DNA of 64,000 nt, from assembly GCA_015179045.1 (NCBI GenBank), contig WHUZ01000006.1, positions 682,001 through 746,000 of the forward strand, written 5' to 3'. Source of the stretch: Kalaharituber pfeilii (Eukaryota; Ascomycota; Pezizomycetes; Pezizales; Pezizaceae). The notes beneath the pieces were generated by a model. That model was not told where the DNA came from. It saw only the letters and a list, made by a program, of their open reading frames with translations, and ran no database searches. The position numbers were made by a program, and so were the translations under genes. Positions 35,283-47,030 of this stretch are shown piece after piece; the stretch's first letter is position 1; each line of letters opens with the position of its first letter.

Positions 35283-35667
35283 CTAACGGTATTCAGATTA
35301 GAAAAATCTGGCCAGATTTTCCGGATTTCAGAATTTTATCAAGTCCGGAAAATCCGGTCATCTCCATACAAATTTTATCTGGTCATGTTATAAACCAGTT
35401 AAACCGGTTTATTTTCGCGCTTTTTGCAATAAAAATCCGGTCAGATTTTTGCGACAACTGCACATATATGATGCATTTTGCGGGCCTTGATGCAATATTC
35501 AGGACCTGGTGTGCATAAATTCCGGTGGATATTTGGACCCAAAACCAGTTTCCGATTTGACAAAAAATCCGATTTTCACAAGAGGGTACTCAGACTACAG
35601 ACCGGATAACTGGTTTGTCCGCCGGATTCCATTTTATATGAGGACAGTCTAATCTGAATACCGCTAG
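35283..35667. mobile_element. MITE, 385 bp, TA-flanked with 20-bp terminal inverted repeats
   Basis: The left end CTAACGGTATTCAGATTAGA and the right end, read on the other strand, CTAGCGGTATTCAGATTAGA match at 19 of 20 positions. A TA dinucleotide flanks each end (35281-35282 and 35668-35669), as in Tc1/mariner-type insertions. The inside is A/T-rich and packed with words such as AATCCGG, CCAGATTTT and their complements. It has no coding capacity. Family assignment to Tc1/mariner is inferred from the TA target alone. Confidence 0.82.
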
Positions 35668-37144
35668 TACTGATAGAAAACTCGTATTTACACTAAATGT
35701 TTGCAACCAGACTATTAAATGTTCAATTCAGCAATCAAGTTAAGGGAATAGTACGAGACTCAAGTCTCGTTGATATTTTGGCTGCCCAACGCCATGACCT
35801 GGGGTCTGGGCACGAAAGCAGTATAGATAGTCCGGTTGCTATACAGTAGGTCAAGACTTAGCTTCATATTTCCCGATTTGGCAACTGCGTACCCTCCACC
35901 CACAACTAGAATTCGATCCATCAGCGTCCTTAGCTAAGCAGCTCTCCTTCCCCAAGCCAAACTACACCCCACCCACCGTTGGTATTGATCGCTTGTACTC
36001 CGCAACTCAACATTGAGCTTCCCTCTCTCAGTCAATCTCTCCTCACTTCTCTTAATCTCTCAATCTCACTAACCGATGCTTGCCTACAATAACTGCACAC
36101 ATCATGGAGAGGTATGTGTATCATTATCTAAGGCCGAGACTAAAACGATTTGCGCTACAACGTCTACATCACTATTCACACAGATTTAACTCCGCGCGTT
36201 ATAATTATAAGAGAAACAGGGAACAAAGCCTATGAGGAAAGAATGCTCAACGTTATGTTAAAGATTGACTTTAGACTTTTATCGTTTCTCCGTCAAAGTT
36301 AATTGACAGGATACTCAAACGCTTACTCCGTTTAAAACTCTGGCCAGTGGAAATGTGCCTGAGCCTAATAGACACGTTATCCATGGATTATAATGCCTAC
36401 TTTCGGTAACAGACAAGTATCGTTGTCAGCGCTGACCGGTATACATCTTATGGTCTCCAGGTAAACAAGAGGGTGGATCCCTGCGTTCTCCGCATCCTCT
36501 CCTTGTCGCTAGAGAAGCCTTATACCTACCTAGTATCTAAATCTACTGTATGTCCACATCTGCTTTCGGAGATTACAGTGGAAATAACAGGGGCGATGGC
36601 TCCCGGGTGATCTAAATTTACGTATACACGTGTATACCAAATGCATATAACCGCTCGGTGTCCCACTCCTATAACGCAACCTTGAACTCAATCTTGGATT
36701 ATTTAATTTATCGAAGAATTGATATGGTAAATAAATACTGTAATGGGCAGCACCTTCATCAATATCTGCAAAAGGTAAGCGCTCGGACAGTTTTTTTCCT
36801 TCTCTCTCTTTGAGATTCTTTAGCGTATATTTCAAAATATTTTGTAAGAAATACCGATTTGTTACTCTTTCCTTTTAGGCGTATCCATATTAGCGTATTG
36901 TGCGTATCATGATCGATGGTGAATTTGTATATGCCGATATTTGGACACTACAATAGCAATTTATCGGTATTGTGGGAGGGATCAACGACGAAAGTTCTGA
37001 CGAAGGGGGAACAAGAACACACAAAGGTAAAAGGACTAAAGAATGGGGCGCAAGACGAAGACCGGTTTACTATAACTTAAGAGGACAACGAAATAACTGT
37101 AAGACTGAACAGATTAACAACTTAGTTATACTGTGACCATCCAC

Positions 37145-37252
<108 letters not shown>

Positions 37253-37588
37253 CAGAGAAGGCCCCCTCCTCTCCCTCAAGATATACCTGTCACCTCCTGA
37301 TCCCCCCTTCCCTCTTGGGTAGTCTCCTCCCCCCAGGCCGTCACCCACCGTTGCATCTCATGTGCCAAGATTCCCACAGTATCCGTATACTAGCCGAAAA
37401 AATAAGGATCTGGACAGGGGACCAATGCATACTATGCGCTATGCAGTATTCGGTATAAACTAGCATGTTTTCGTATACTCTGCTACAGATAACCATGAGA
37501 ACCAGTCCAAATTTCGTGATAGTATCTAAATTTTATTATGACAGAAGTATCTGGACAGCTGGCATAATGAATTTTGGTGTCTTCATAT

Positions 37589-37852
37589 CTTGGTATGGCA
37601 TGTTTAAGTGGAAAGCGCCGACTTAGTGCATAAATTTGCTAGAATACCAAACCTTCATCAAGAGTCTAAAATTTCTCTCGTTCAGTACCGTCGTCATTAC
37701 TAGCAAGGTTATAATCCACCGGCACTCTGTAGAACCAGTCTCTAGCCAGGGTATCACCAGCCGGTTCCTCTGCTCTTAACCCAGTCAGTACGCTTTCTAA
37801 ACCTCATCCACTCTAAATCGGTGTTTTCCACTTAAACATGCCGTACCCCAAG
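37589..37852. mobile_element. Nested 264-bp inverted-repeat element
   Basis: Arms of about 40 bp face each other: GGCATGTTTAAGTGGAAA on the left and its complement TTTCCACTTAAACATGCC on the right, each followed by a C(G/A)CCGA(C/T)TTAG-type extension. It sits exactly where similarity of the outer left arm to the outer right arm stops, so it reads as an insertion inside the larger element. Confidence 0.75.
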
Positions 37853-37871
37853 TACCTCTATATCCCTGATC

Positions 37872-38264
37872 ATGCAGCAGCATAAGCACAAGTACAAGGC
37901 CTGTGTATACATAATTAATATTACAAGGATGGCAAGCAAAAAAGACTCAGTTATCATACTTAGTAAGGAAGATACTAATATTCTTGTAGACCCTGAAATA
38001 GCCTCCTGGAAAAGAGCTGCTATTGTGGAATTAATGTATTTGCATATACTGAATAGCATGAGCAAGCCACTTTCAATAAGGGCCATCTTGAAAATAATGA
38101 AAATACTGAAATCAATGTGTGCTGAAATCATTGACAATACAGTTCTAAGAGCTTCACACATGCATGATAAGTTAGCTAGAAATCTTGAAGCCATGAGAAG
38201 TGCAAATGAAAGTATCACCACCGGAGGTAGTATACTGCTGTTTTTGTTTTCACTATTATTGTAG
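37872..38264 (+). CDS. Unknown 130-aa frame inside the inverted-repeat element
   Basis: An open frame begins with MQQHKHKYKACVYI or, more plausibly, at the internal MASKKDSVIILSKEDTNILV near 37929. The central part is amphipathic and helical (AAIVELMYLHILNSMSK, ILKIMKILKSMCAEII), unlike a random A/T-rich translation. It ends in a hydrophobic stretch (SILLFLFSLLL). No catalytic motif of a transposase, and no DNA-binding motif that I know, is visible. It may be a relic or an accessory gene of the element; real expression is uncertain. Confidence 0.3.
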   Translation: MQQHKHKYKACVYIINITRMASKKDSVIILSKEDTNILVDPEIASWKRAAIVELMYLHILNSMSKPLSIRAILKIMKILKSMCAEIIDNTVLRASHMHDKLARNLEAMRSANESITTGGSILLFLFSLLL

Positions 38265-38271
38265 TGCTGTT

Positions 38272-38600
38272 CCAGAGGAAGTTCAGGAGGCAGTCCGGGA
38301 GGCAGTTTGAGAGGCTATTGACATGCAGTTCGACAGGTTTTTCCGGAGGCTGTTCGAGAGGCCCTTCCAGGGGCCGCCAGTAATACTGATGGTGGGAATA
38401 ATTATGTAGCATGATACCCATATATAGATTAATATTGATTGATACCTGAAATATAATAGTAGTAAGAATAGCCCTCGAAACAGCCTCCAGGACAATCTCC
38501 GGAACGGCCTCTAGAACAGCCTATTGAACAGCCTATTGAACAGCCTCGGAAATAGCCTCCGGAACAGCTTATAGAACAGCCCTCGGGATAGTCTTGGAAA
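38272..38600. repeat. Inverted minisatellite of CAGCCTCCGGAA-like units
   Basis: The left arm (about 38272-38370) repeats GGAGGC(A/T)GTTC-like units. The right arm (about 38468-38600) repeats the complementary GAACAGCCTCCG units, including two perfect ATTGAACAGCCT copies. The two arms could fold on each other. On the minus strand the right arm would encode GCSIGCSIGCS repeats. Confidence 0.75.
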
Positions 38601-40547
38601 AGCTCCAGACCAGCCACCCCTAAGAGTAATCTTGGAATCTTAAGGCCTATCATGTTCATGATGTAAAGACCCAAATTCATTGTCAGCTGTCCGGTGAATT
38701 TCATTAGGTCAGCTGTCCAGATACTTCTGACATAATAAAATTTAGGCACTACATGAAATTTGGATGGACATCCACAGCCAAGCATACGAAAATATGCTAG
38801 CTTATACCGAATACTGCATAACGCATAATATGCATCGGTCTCTGTCCGGATACTTATTTTTTTCGGCTAGTATAAGCATAACGGGTTTACTTTTCGAGGA
38901 TCTTGGCATCGGACTCGTCCGAATGTGGTAGTCAAGCCAAATCCGGTCTAGTTGCATGGATGAGGTCTGGGGCCACCACTTGAGGGTAAAAGGTACGCTG
39001 CTGCTCCGTAAAATATGCCAACTTAAAGAGCACTGATAGGAACATAGCCACCGCGTTAGCTGAGCCGATAGTGCATGTATGTCAATATACCCACACTGGT
39101 ACTTGATTATGCCGTACGGTCAGTGAGACCGTGGCCCAGGATTGTGGCAAACTTACATGAAAATTACAAGTCGCTATAAGATGGACACTGGTATAAATAT
39201 CCATAATCCTGTGGAGGTATGTACTAAATAATCTCGTAAACCAGCCCTTCTATATACTACATGCATGATCCGATAAACTAATATATACAGTCTCGAACAG
39301 TAATATATGGAAGATTTTCATCGATTACCAAAACACTTGATTTTGCAGCTACGCTATGTCCAACAGTCTCACAGTTTCCTACGTGTATAAGAATCAGTTC
39401 ATGCCAACATTGAGACGCTGCGTTGTGTCACTAGCCAAATTATCTGCCGCTCCAATCACTACGCCCATTTCAGTAACTGTGCATAGAGGCGCGAGACTCA
39501 CCCGACACCCCACGATCCTTTGTTATCGGCAAACAACATCAGCACCAGGCTGCATTGGGCACTTCATCTACCCACACCAGCAAATAATCAAGTATCCATC
39601 TTTCTAGCAGGGGAAGGACTACTACTCAGTCACACGTATGAAACTTGTATGTCCACAGGTCCATCACAGATTGGCTCCGCACGGTTACACTACTCTAGAC
39701 ACTGGGACCGGGCGTGAATGCAAGTATGATGTACTTGATGCAAATACCGGATGGAAGCAGCTGCTGGTACCCCTAGCTGCATAAATAGTTCTACTTCAAT
39801 ATACTTCTAGTACATGTAACAAGTACTCTACGTTAAAGGCTGCATATGTGTACAGACGTTAAGTCCCTGATACCTTGCCGCATGGTGTCATCTTCACACT
39901 AACTACAGTCCCACAGCAAAGGCGCAACTGCGGCAAACATGTGTTATATACATATTGGAGGTGAGGTAAGAGCAGCTACTGCATACGAGTGTAAGGACCT
40001 ATTCCCGGAGTATACATTTCGATAGGAATACGCCTGCCAGTGAATATCGTAGTGCATCTATTTCCTAATACAAGGCAATTGTACTCGAGTACACTGAACA
40101 TCAAATCACTAACTAGCTATCGTGATGCGCTCATCGATGGGGAATTTCTTGCATAAATGCAATAGTGCTACCCTAGAAACGTTAGGATGATGGTAATACG
40201 AGAAGTAGACAACCTTATGAGACCAGACAACCTTCATATGCAAGATTTCCTCGCTTGTAAGAAGACTAGCTCGTAATGTGATGCACCTGCGTAGACAATA
40301 GCACCATCCCAATCTCAATGAACATTGAATGATATGCGTGACTATCATACCTTAAGCTTTATAGACTATTCTAAAACAAAAAAGAATGAATATCCAAAAT
40401 CAGGCCACAAGCGGTATTAAAAGCGCCCTGTGGCATGCTACTCTCAATACAGGCTTTGCAACGGCGTTACCTCAAAACAATGTAATATGTAAGGGAGAAT
40501 AAGGTAAGCTGCAATCGGTGCTGTTCGGTCCCGTTCCAAGCACTTGA

Positions 40548-42937
40548 TCAAGCATCCAACTTCAATTTCTCTGACATGCGAAGTCAGATATTTCAGCTAA
40601 CATAAATTAAATGGCCACACGGGTAGATCGAAATTCGGCTACTTACCCAGTAGCAAGTCAACCCTGCCCAACAACTCATCAAATTTTATTGCCTCGGCCC
40701 GCATGAAATCCGCTTGCATTTCCTCTTCAGTCCACACTTGGCCCTGGCGGACCGGTTCCTCCTCTGGGGATTTCTTGCCTTGCGCGTCCCCTTCCCCCTC
40801 CCTTCTACCTTCGGTCTGAGCTTCAGCCTGGCCTTCCTTCGGTGCCGGCTTGGGCGGGTGTTGGGGCAGGGCGCCCTCGTCGTACATCTCTTCGGCATCC
40901 AGGTTGTCCATGCGCATACGGAAGCGTTGATCGAGATAGTAGCGAATATCGTCGATGAGTTCAATGGTATCTATTTCTTGGCGAGATTTGATTCTCTCGG
41001 CACTCTGCTCGTATGGTCAGCAGTTGTCTTTTCCATATATGTAAGTACTGATCAACTGGTCGCTATGTACCTCCAAGACCAATTCCGCAAATTCTTCACC
41101 TTCGAGGTAATCTTCCAACCTCTCAGCAATATACCTACCAGGACCCGTCAGCTGTGCGACTGTTCAACAGGGGCTAAGCATGCCTTACTTTGCGCCAAAT
41201 TCCTCTAATCTACGCTGCCTCGTTGCCCATCCTGCCCTAACTACATCATAGACATTGTAGCCTTCTGAGCCCCCCAATTTTTCACCGTTTCCTTTCTTAT
41301 CCCTGTGCTTCATATTATCCCCAGGCAGACCCGCATTCCCTTGGGTACTGATAATCATTGCCACCTTGTTTTTTAACCTGTCTATAAAAAGTTGATCCGC
41401 AGCATAAAGAGTGTCCAAAGCGTGTTCTAAAGGAACTGCAACCTTATCTGAATATAAAAATTTCAAAACCAGTTCCAAAATATTGGGAGCTATCTCCATA
41501 GGTATAATCTGCAAAGGGTCCGTCGAAGAGGGCTTTTGCCCTTCCTTGAATGAAGAAGTAAACATCGTTGTGAAAAACTCGGATCTCAGCATTGCTTTGT
41601 GTACTGGGTAAAACACAGCCTGTGGCTTCCAGTCTGGGCTGGCATTGACAGGTCGGTCGTCAACATCTTCGTCAGCCCGAAGGACAACATCTGCAAAGCT
41701 ATCATTGGCTTGTTCCATATGGAATTTATGTGCATCCTCTATATCAAGACGGACGACCTTCCCGACAACGAATTCGTTAAACCATGCATCTAGGTCTTCC
41801 TGAGCTTTATCCACCTCATCCATACGTTTCAAACGCCTCTGCTTGGGATCTCCAGATGCCAGCGCGAAGTCCCATAGTGATGGAAGATCCAGATGTGCAG
41901 AAATACGCTCAATGTTAATCGTGACTTCAGACGAGAACAGCTCAGTTATCTCTCCCAAATACAAAAACCTAACGGTCGAGTCAAAGGCCGCGGAGTCAAT
42001 CGAGCTTGGAAGCCGAAGGCTTCTGGGACTTTTCTTACTTTCTTCCTGAGGCAGGAGCTTGCGACGGAAGTACTTTGACCGAGCGCACAGCAAGAACCTG
42101 TGGAGATGGAACTCTTTGGTATATGTTGGGGTCTCAGTACTGTTGGGCAGCGGGGGCGAGTGGTACGTCGTTGTGACTGTCACATCAGAGGTGTCAAGTG
42201 GTGATAGGTTTAGGAGGGAGGAGAGATGTGATGCGAATGGCTGTTTTTCATCGATAGATTTGGAAAACTAATAGATACTGTAAGAGTGTTACAATTCTAT
42301 TACTGTAGGATATCACGTACATCATATTGCAGAAGTAGATTCCTAATTCTGTCATTCAAGGCCGAATATAGGCATCTACAAGCGAGTGATTAGATATTTG
42401 TCTTATCGTGGCTAGTCGCACGGCTTAGTTTGTTGCTCCCACCTTTCCCCTTGAAACGTATCCCGTTCACAGAGTGCACCTGATTCAAGAAGCAATTGGA
42501 CAACGTCATAATGCCCACACAAGCTTGCCTCAACTCCAACATTGAGATAGGTAACAGTAATGAGATATGAGGAGTGGGGAAAGTGCAACAGTACAACAAG
42601 AAAAAAAATTGGCAGACTTACCAGCGTTAGTGGCGGATAGTCAGAATTGTCCACAGCGTTCACATTGACACCGCCGAATTGTATCAGGTGCCGAACAGTC
42701 TTCACGTCTCCTCTAAAAGTAGGCGTGGTAGATGAGCATCGTCACTTTGATGGAAAGAAAGTCTCTGAGTTAAGAACTTGGCTACCTTCGGCAAGCTTCA
42801 CAGAGCTCTTTAAAAGCTTCGCTCTCATCCACTGGGTTGATTGCGCGGATTGCGGAGCCCCGGTCATGCTCCTGCTCAGCGAACAAATGCGTTATGATCT
42901 GCGCTTTGAATGGAACGGAGGGTGCAGCGTCTGCCAT
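40548..42937 (-). CDS. Ankyrin-repeat and double BTB/POZ protein (ABTB1-like)
   Basis: Eight exons (42937-42786, 42712-42622, 42528-42443, 42375-42321, 42267-41189, 41134-41071, 41004-40647, 40570-40548) join in phase to 635 aa. Near residues 35-125 lie two ankyrin repeats (AFKELCEACRRGDVKTVRHL and ASLCGHYDVVQLLLESGA). A first BTB fold follows (EFHLHRFLLCARSKYFRRKL...VRFLYLGEITEL). The second BTB has DSFADVVLRAD, PVHKAMLRSEFFTTMF and FLYSDKVAVPLEHALDTLYA. Then come a helical region, a Glu/Lys-rich linker and a short last exon that gives LLLEKLKLDA. This order is that of animal ABTB1/BPOZ, a likely Cullin-3 substrate adaptor. The role in fungi is not established. Without the last 23-nt exon the frame stops one codon after the donor; the GTAAGT donor and family-like tail support the splice. 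It is divergent from nimA. Confidence 0.9.
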
Positions 42938-43564
42938 TGCGGACGAGAAGGGGGGGGCTGCTCGGGTCGAGAGGGTGATGCAATTGGGTCTTTCCTTCGT
43001 CGTCCCCGCGCAATGCAATACGGCGGGGTGCGCTGTGCCCTGCAGGCGAGAAGCAGATAACTTTGAAGCGCAGGCAAGCCGTCTATGCAGGCAATCTCGC
43101 AGCACGCCCTTACATAAGCCGTCAGACTGCTGGTTGCTATGTGGCAACGCCCTTGGCACAGAGAAGGGCTAAATAGAGTGCCTAATTCTGGGAGATCAAA
43201 ACAATGCCTGCTGGCAAATCGGCACTTTACAGCTTGGTACTTAATAGTACGCTGCCCACACCAAAGACTCACACGCTTATTCAAGGGCCACCTGTACCTG
43301 CAACTCTCTTCCTTTCCACAGCCGCGGCCTGTACAAGATAATAAACACCCCTATACGGCCAGCAGTCTCTTATTCCTCCCTCCCTTTTTAAACAGTACTC
43401 AGCCTGTCTTTCCGTTCGATACTAGCAAACTCTTACAGCCTGGCACCTCGACTTCCGCTACATTTACTGTTTCTGGAAGTGGAATCGGGCCCCCATTCAA
43501 TCTTTCCACATCTTGAGAATCTGTTGAAACGATCATAAAGCATTGACGCCACAAATCCACAAAA
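42938..43564. promoter_or_regulatory. Shared divergent promoter of the BTB gene and nimA
   Basis: The 627-bp gap between two divergent start codons must hold both promoters. Plus-strand frames here are short and lack family features. No specific site is claimed. Confidence 0.5.
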
Positions 43565-45898
43565 ATGTCATCCCCAGACTATGAGGACCTTGAGGTAATT
43601 GGTATGGATCTCCTTACCGCCGCTGGGTGAATTGCGAGACTGAAGTTTGCGATAGGAAAGGGGTCGTTTGGGAACATCAGGAAGGTCCGGCGGAGATCAG
43701 ATGGAGTCGTACGTCGAATCAACCTCATCGATATGTTGTGTTCGTGGCTAAATGGGTTGGTGTAGATTATGGCTCGGAAGGAGATATCGTATGCGAAAAT
43801 GGAGGCAAAGGAGCGAGACCAATTACAGGGTGCGGATGCCCTTTGGAATATAGTGCAGTGTTGGATAATGCTAATTGCGCGACTCTACAGCGGAGTTCTC
43901 CATATTGTCAACCGTAAAGCATCCAAATATTGTCGAATATTTCCACCGCGAACATTTAAAAAAGGAGAAAATGCTATTCATGTCAGTATTCAAGTGTCGA
44001 TAGTCCGAGGGGCAAGCGGATCTGAACTAACCACCGAGGTCCTCAACAGTTACATGGAGTATTGTGGTGGAGGTGACCTGGCTGGACTTGTTGTAGATGT
44101 GCGAGAGAAGAGGGCTGCTCTATCCGAGGATTTAATCTGGTCAATATTTACCCAGCTGGTTTGTGCGCTGTATCGGTGTCACTACGGAATCGACCCTCCG
44201 CATCTGGATGAACAGCCTCCGAATACTTACAATAAAGCGCCGCCGCCACATATGAGGGGCAAGACAGTAATACACCGCGACTTGAAACCGGAGAATGTAT
44301 TTTTGGATGAGAACAATTCTGTTAAATTGGGTGATTTTGGGCTTTCAAAAATGCTGGCATCTGAACAGCAGCTTGCGATGACTTACGTTGGCACGCCGTT
44401 ATACATGTCGCCTGAACTCTTCTCGGACACACCCTACAACCTCAAGACGGACATTTGGTCGCTTGGCTGCATCATTTACGAACTATGCACCCTACAGCCG
44501 CCGTTCACAGCCAAGTCACTAAATCAGCTCGTTAACACAATTAAGTCAGGTAGATTTGAGCCTATCCCCAATCACTACTCAGCTGAGCTCCGATCAGTCA
44601 TCGAGCAGTGTTTACGAGGCGATGCCAAAGAACGTCCAGAGACAGCACAGCTCTTGCATCACCCAATGGTACGCAGCTACAGAAGGCAGCAGGATACGGT
44701 AATATTCAGGCGAGATTTACAAAGGAGGGAAAACCAACTCAATATGTTAGAAAACCGGCTGGCAGCGAAGGAGAGGGATATCATTGCTGCGGAAAGGGAG
44801 TTGATAGCAAGAGAAAGGAATTTGGCCCTGAAGGAGAGAGAAATTATGGCAAACGACCATGCTCTAATGGTGAAGGAGAGGGAAATGAATCACTATTTGG
44901 AGGAGAGGAGCCGCACATTGCGAGATCAGATCAACGCAGAAGTCCGGAACGAGTGGAAGATTAAAGCCGAAGCAGAGGTGCAACAGCATATGGAACAAGT
45001 ACAGATGGACCTTCAGGCTCGATTTGAGTTTGAACTCAATCAGCAATTAGAAGCACAACTCGCTCATCGCCTGGAGGCTGAAGTTGACAGAAGAATAAAA
45101 GATTTGAATTTGGTTCCAGCACACACATTGTCCCTATCATCAACAAACTCATCAACCTCATCATACTCTTCAGCTCCAACATCCATTTCGTCATTCCACT
45201 CACCCTCCAGAAACAGTTTTCTGCAACTTATGCCAGATTCACCAGCTGATATTGACATGGCTTCTCCACTTCGTGACCTTAGTCCCCAAAAGCACCATAT
45301 TTTTGAAGAAAGGCCACCTGCTTTAGACTTACACCAAAAGCTACCTAATGAGCTTGCTGAAGATAAAGATATTTTGATTGATGTAGAAGTTCCATCTCAA
45401 AGAGAATGCCCAGTTGGTGGCATTGTTTCAGACTCAGCACCGCACGGTAGCACCAGCATGGAAGATATTGACAACGAGGCAGCATATGAAATTGTGCATT
45501 CATTGAAGAAAGGGAATATACCAGTCTTGAACAGATATGCAACAACAGAGTCTACTGGGTCGCCAATAAAGAGGAGCTCGCAAGCGGGTATCAGACGAAC
45601 GCAAACCACAACTGGTGTGAATTTGTTTCCTCCTAGCTCTCGACCGAATAGCAGAGGGTCGAGCGAATCACATGAGAATATTTCAATGGTTAAAACAGCC
45701 ACACTGAACAGCTGTGCAATGCAGGATCATTTCTCGAGGGTGGTGGGATTAGCTAGGGCTAGAGAAGAGCAAATGAAACAAGCAATGAAAGAGCAGCCAA
45801 AATCGCAGGCCGGCTACCCTGAGGAGCCGCCTGTCTGGGACCGAGGCTCTCCCGACGCACCAAGCCCGTTCATTAAGCGAACTAGGAATTTGTCTTGA
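43565..45898 (+). CDS. nimA: NIMA-type mitotic serine/threonine kinase
   Basis: NimA drives entry into mitosis and partial opening of nuclear pores in Aspergillus. Exons 43565-43601, 43656-43708, 43766-43829, 43891-43981 and 44050-45898 give 697 aa (A. nidulans NimA has 699). The glycine loop is GKGSFGNIRKV (near 14-24), the ATP Lys is in ARKEISY (Lys35), the hinge is IYMEYCGGGDL, the catalytic loop HRDLKPEN starts at 157, DFG is at 177-179, and GTPLYMSPE closes the activation segment. The fungal NIMA insert before HRD (YRCHYGIDPPHLDEQ) is present. Residues about 310-470 form a long charged coiled coil (AAKERDIIAAERELIARERN). The tail is Ser/Pro-rich and ends in FIKRTRNLS. The frame seems open through intron 3-4, but only the spliced reading gives the conserved HPNIVEYFHREHLKK. 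Confidence 0.96.
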
Positions 45899-46722
45899 CA
45901 ACGAGGCGGCTTTGTCCTTTTCCTGTTTCCTTTTATTTATTTTTTTATGTTCACTTTGATGAAATGGCTTTTACGATGTGCAGAGTCGAGATTCTGCTTG
46001 TCTAGGTTGGTGAGGGCGTATATCATCCAAATGTTGCTTTATTGTTTCTTTCACGTTTTGTTCATGTCTTCCTCTCTTAGTTTTCTTTTTGTACTATTAC
46101 GCCTTTCTTTGAGAGTAAGCTGCAAAGAGGTTGAAGAGGTTGTCTCAGTTGTTTTTTTTGTTTTTTTGTTTTTTTGTTTTTTTTTTATCCACATATATAT
46201 ATTGTACTGAGCTTTCTTTTCATTCTTCATTTGTCTGATTAAATTTTTCAATACCCCCCACTCCCCGAACTGGGAAGGCATAGCGTTTGGCATCAAGGAT
46301 AGCTAATTTGTCGGATTGAAGCTTTATCTGCATACTTAGCATTACTTATTTATCTCCTTGTCTGGTCATCTTATATCTGTCTGCTACATATCAGATTGAG
46401 GTCTTGAGAAAACGAAGTAATGAATTTTTATGAGCCATATTTGCTTGATCACCTGGTTATGGGCGTTTTGCACTGCATGCTACAATGAACCTTTCCAGAT
46501 GAAATTGGCAAATGAAAACAAAACAATATGAGTTTCTATATCCCACAATTTTTTTATTTTTTTTTTATTTTTTATTTTTTATTTTTTTTTTTTGGTTGGC
46601 AGAAGGAAACCTCAGCTTACCACCTTATATATTAATCGATGTAGATATAACAGGAATACAGTCGAAACAAGCATGAGTACAAGTAACAATAGCAAAAAAG
46701 ATAAGTGAATAACCATCATAAG
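45899..46722. other. Intergenic, T-rich
   Basis: No gene is seen. T tracts interrupted by single bases lie at about 46150-46190 and 46545-46595. It contains the nimA 3' region. Confidence 0.55.
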
Positions 46723-47030
46723 CTAATCATCCTCATAAGCCTTAAGCAATGGGCTGACATAATTTCCAACAATACCAATACCTTTCTTTCCTGACACCAA
46801 TAACAAAGAAGAATGCTGCAAAACAGAACGCTGCAAAACAGTCAGATTTTCCCATGGGACAACCTGAGACCTCAAGCCCCAAATAAACTTCTGCATCCTT
46901 TCCGTATGACGAAAGAAAACATGGAACTCACCTTCCACCGAACGACACCCTTACCTGCAAACTCTCAACTCTCAAGGAAATTTCTGGTATCTAACACCCA
47001 ATGAATGAGTACTTGTTCGTAGTAGAGAAA
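46723..47030 (-). CDS. Possible small multi-exon gene (doubtful)
   Basis: The minus strand ends in a frame with the tail SPLLKAYEDD. There are good splice signals close together: GTGAGT donor near 46933, an acceptor TCTGACTGTTTTGCAG near 46845, and a second GTAAGG donor near 46950. The segment next to the acceptor reads FCFAAFFFVIGVRKE in one phase, which would be a single membrane helix, and LQHSSLLLVSGKKGIGIVGN in another. I cannot choose the exons or name a family. It could be a small mitochondrial membrane protein or nothing. Confidence 0.25.

Larger units (their letters stand above)
37388..38872. mobile_element. 1.49-kb inverted-repeat DNA element, probably non-autonomous
   Basis: The ends are inverted copies of each other for about 200 bp: left 37388-37588, right about 38650-38872 in reverse. 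Both begin TACTAGCCGAAAAAA and later share TGCAGTATTCGGTATAA and CAGAAGTATCTGGACAGCTG. A TA dinucleotide lies outside each end (37386-37387, 38873-38874). Differences between arms are mostly transitions. The interior has a 130-codon frame (37872-38264), an inverted minisatellite (38272-38600) and a smaller nested inverted-repeat element (37589-37852). I recognise no transposase, so it probably moves only with outside help, if at all. Confidence 0.85.

Noticed and set aside
43769..43990. Unspliced in-frame start for the kinase gene (reading MARKEISY onward through the intron)
   Set aside because: The unspliced frame destroys the glycine loop and the HPNIVEYFHREHL helix region; the spliced exons restore both in phase.
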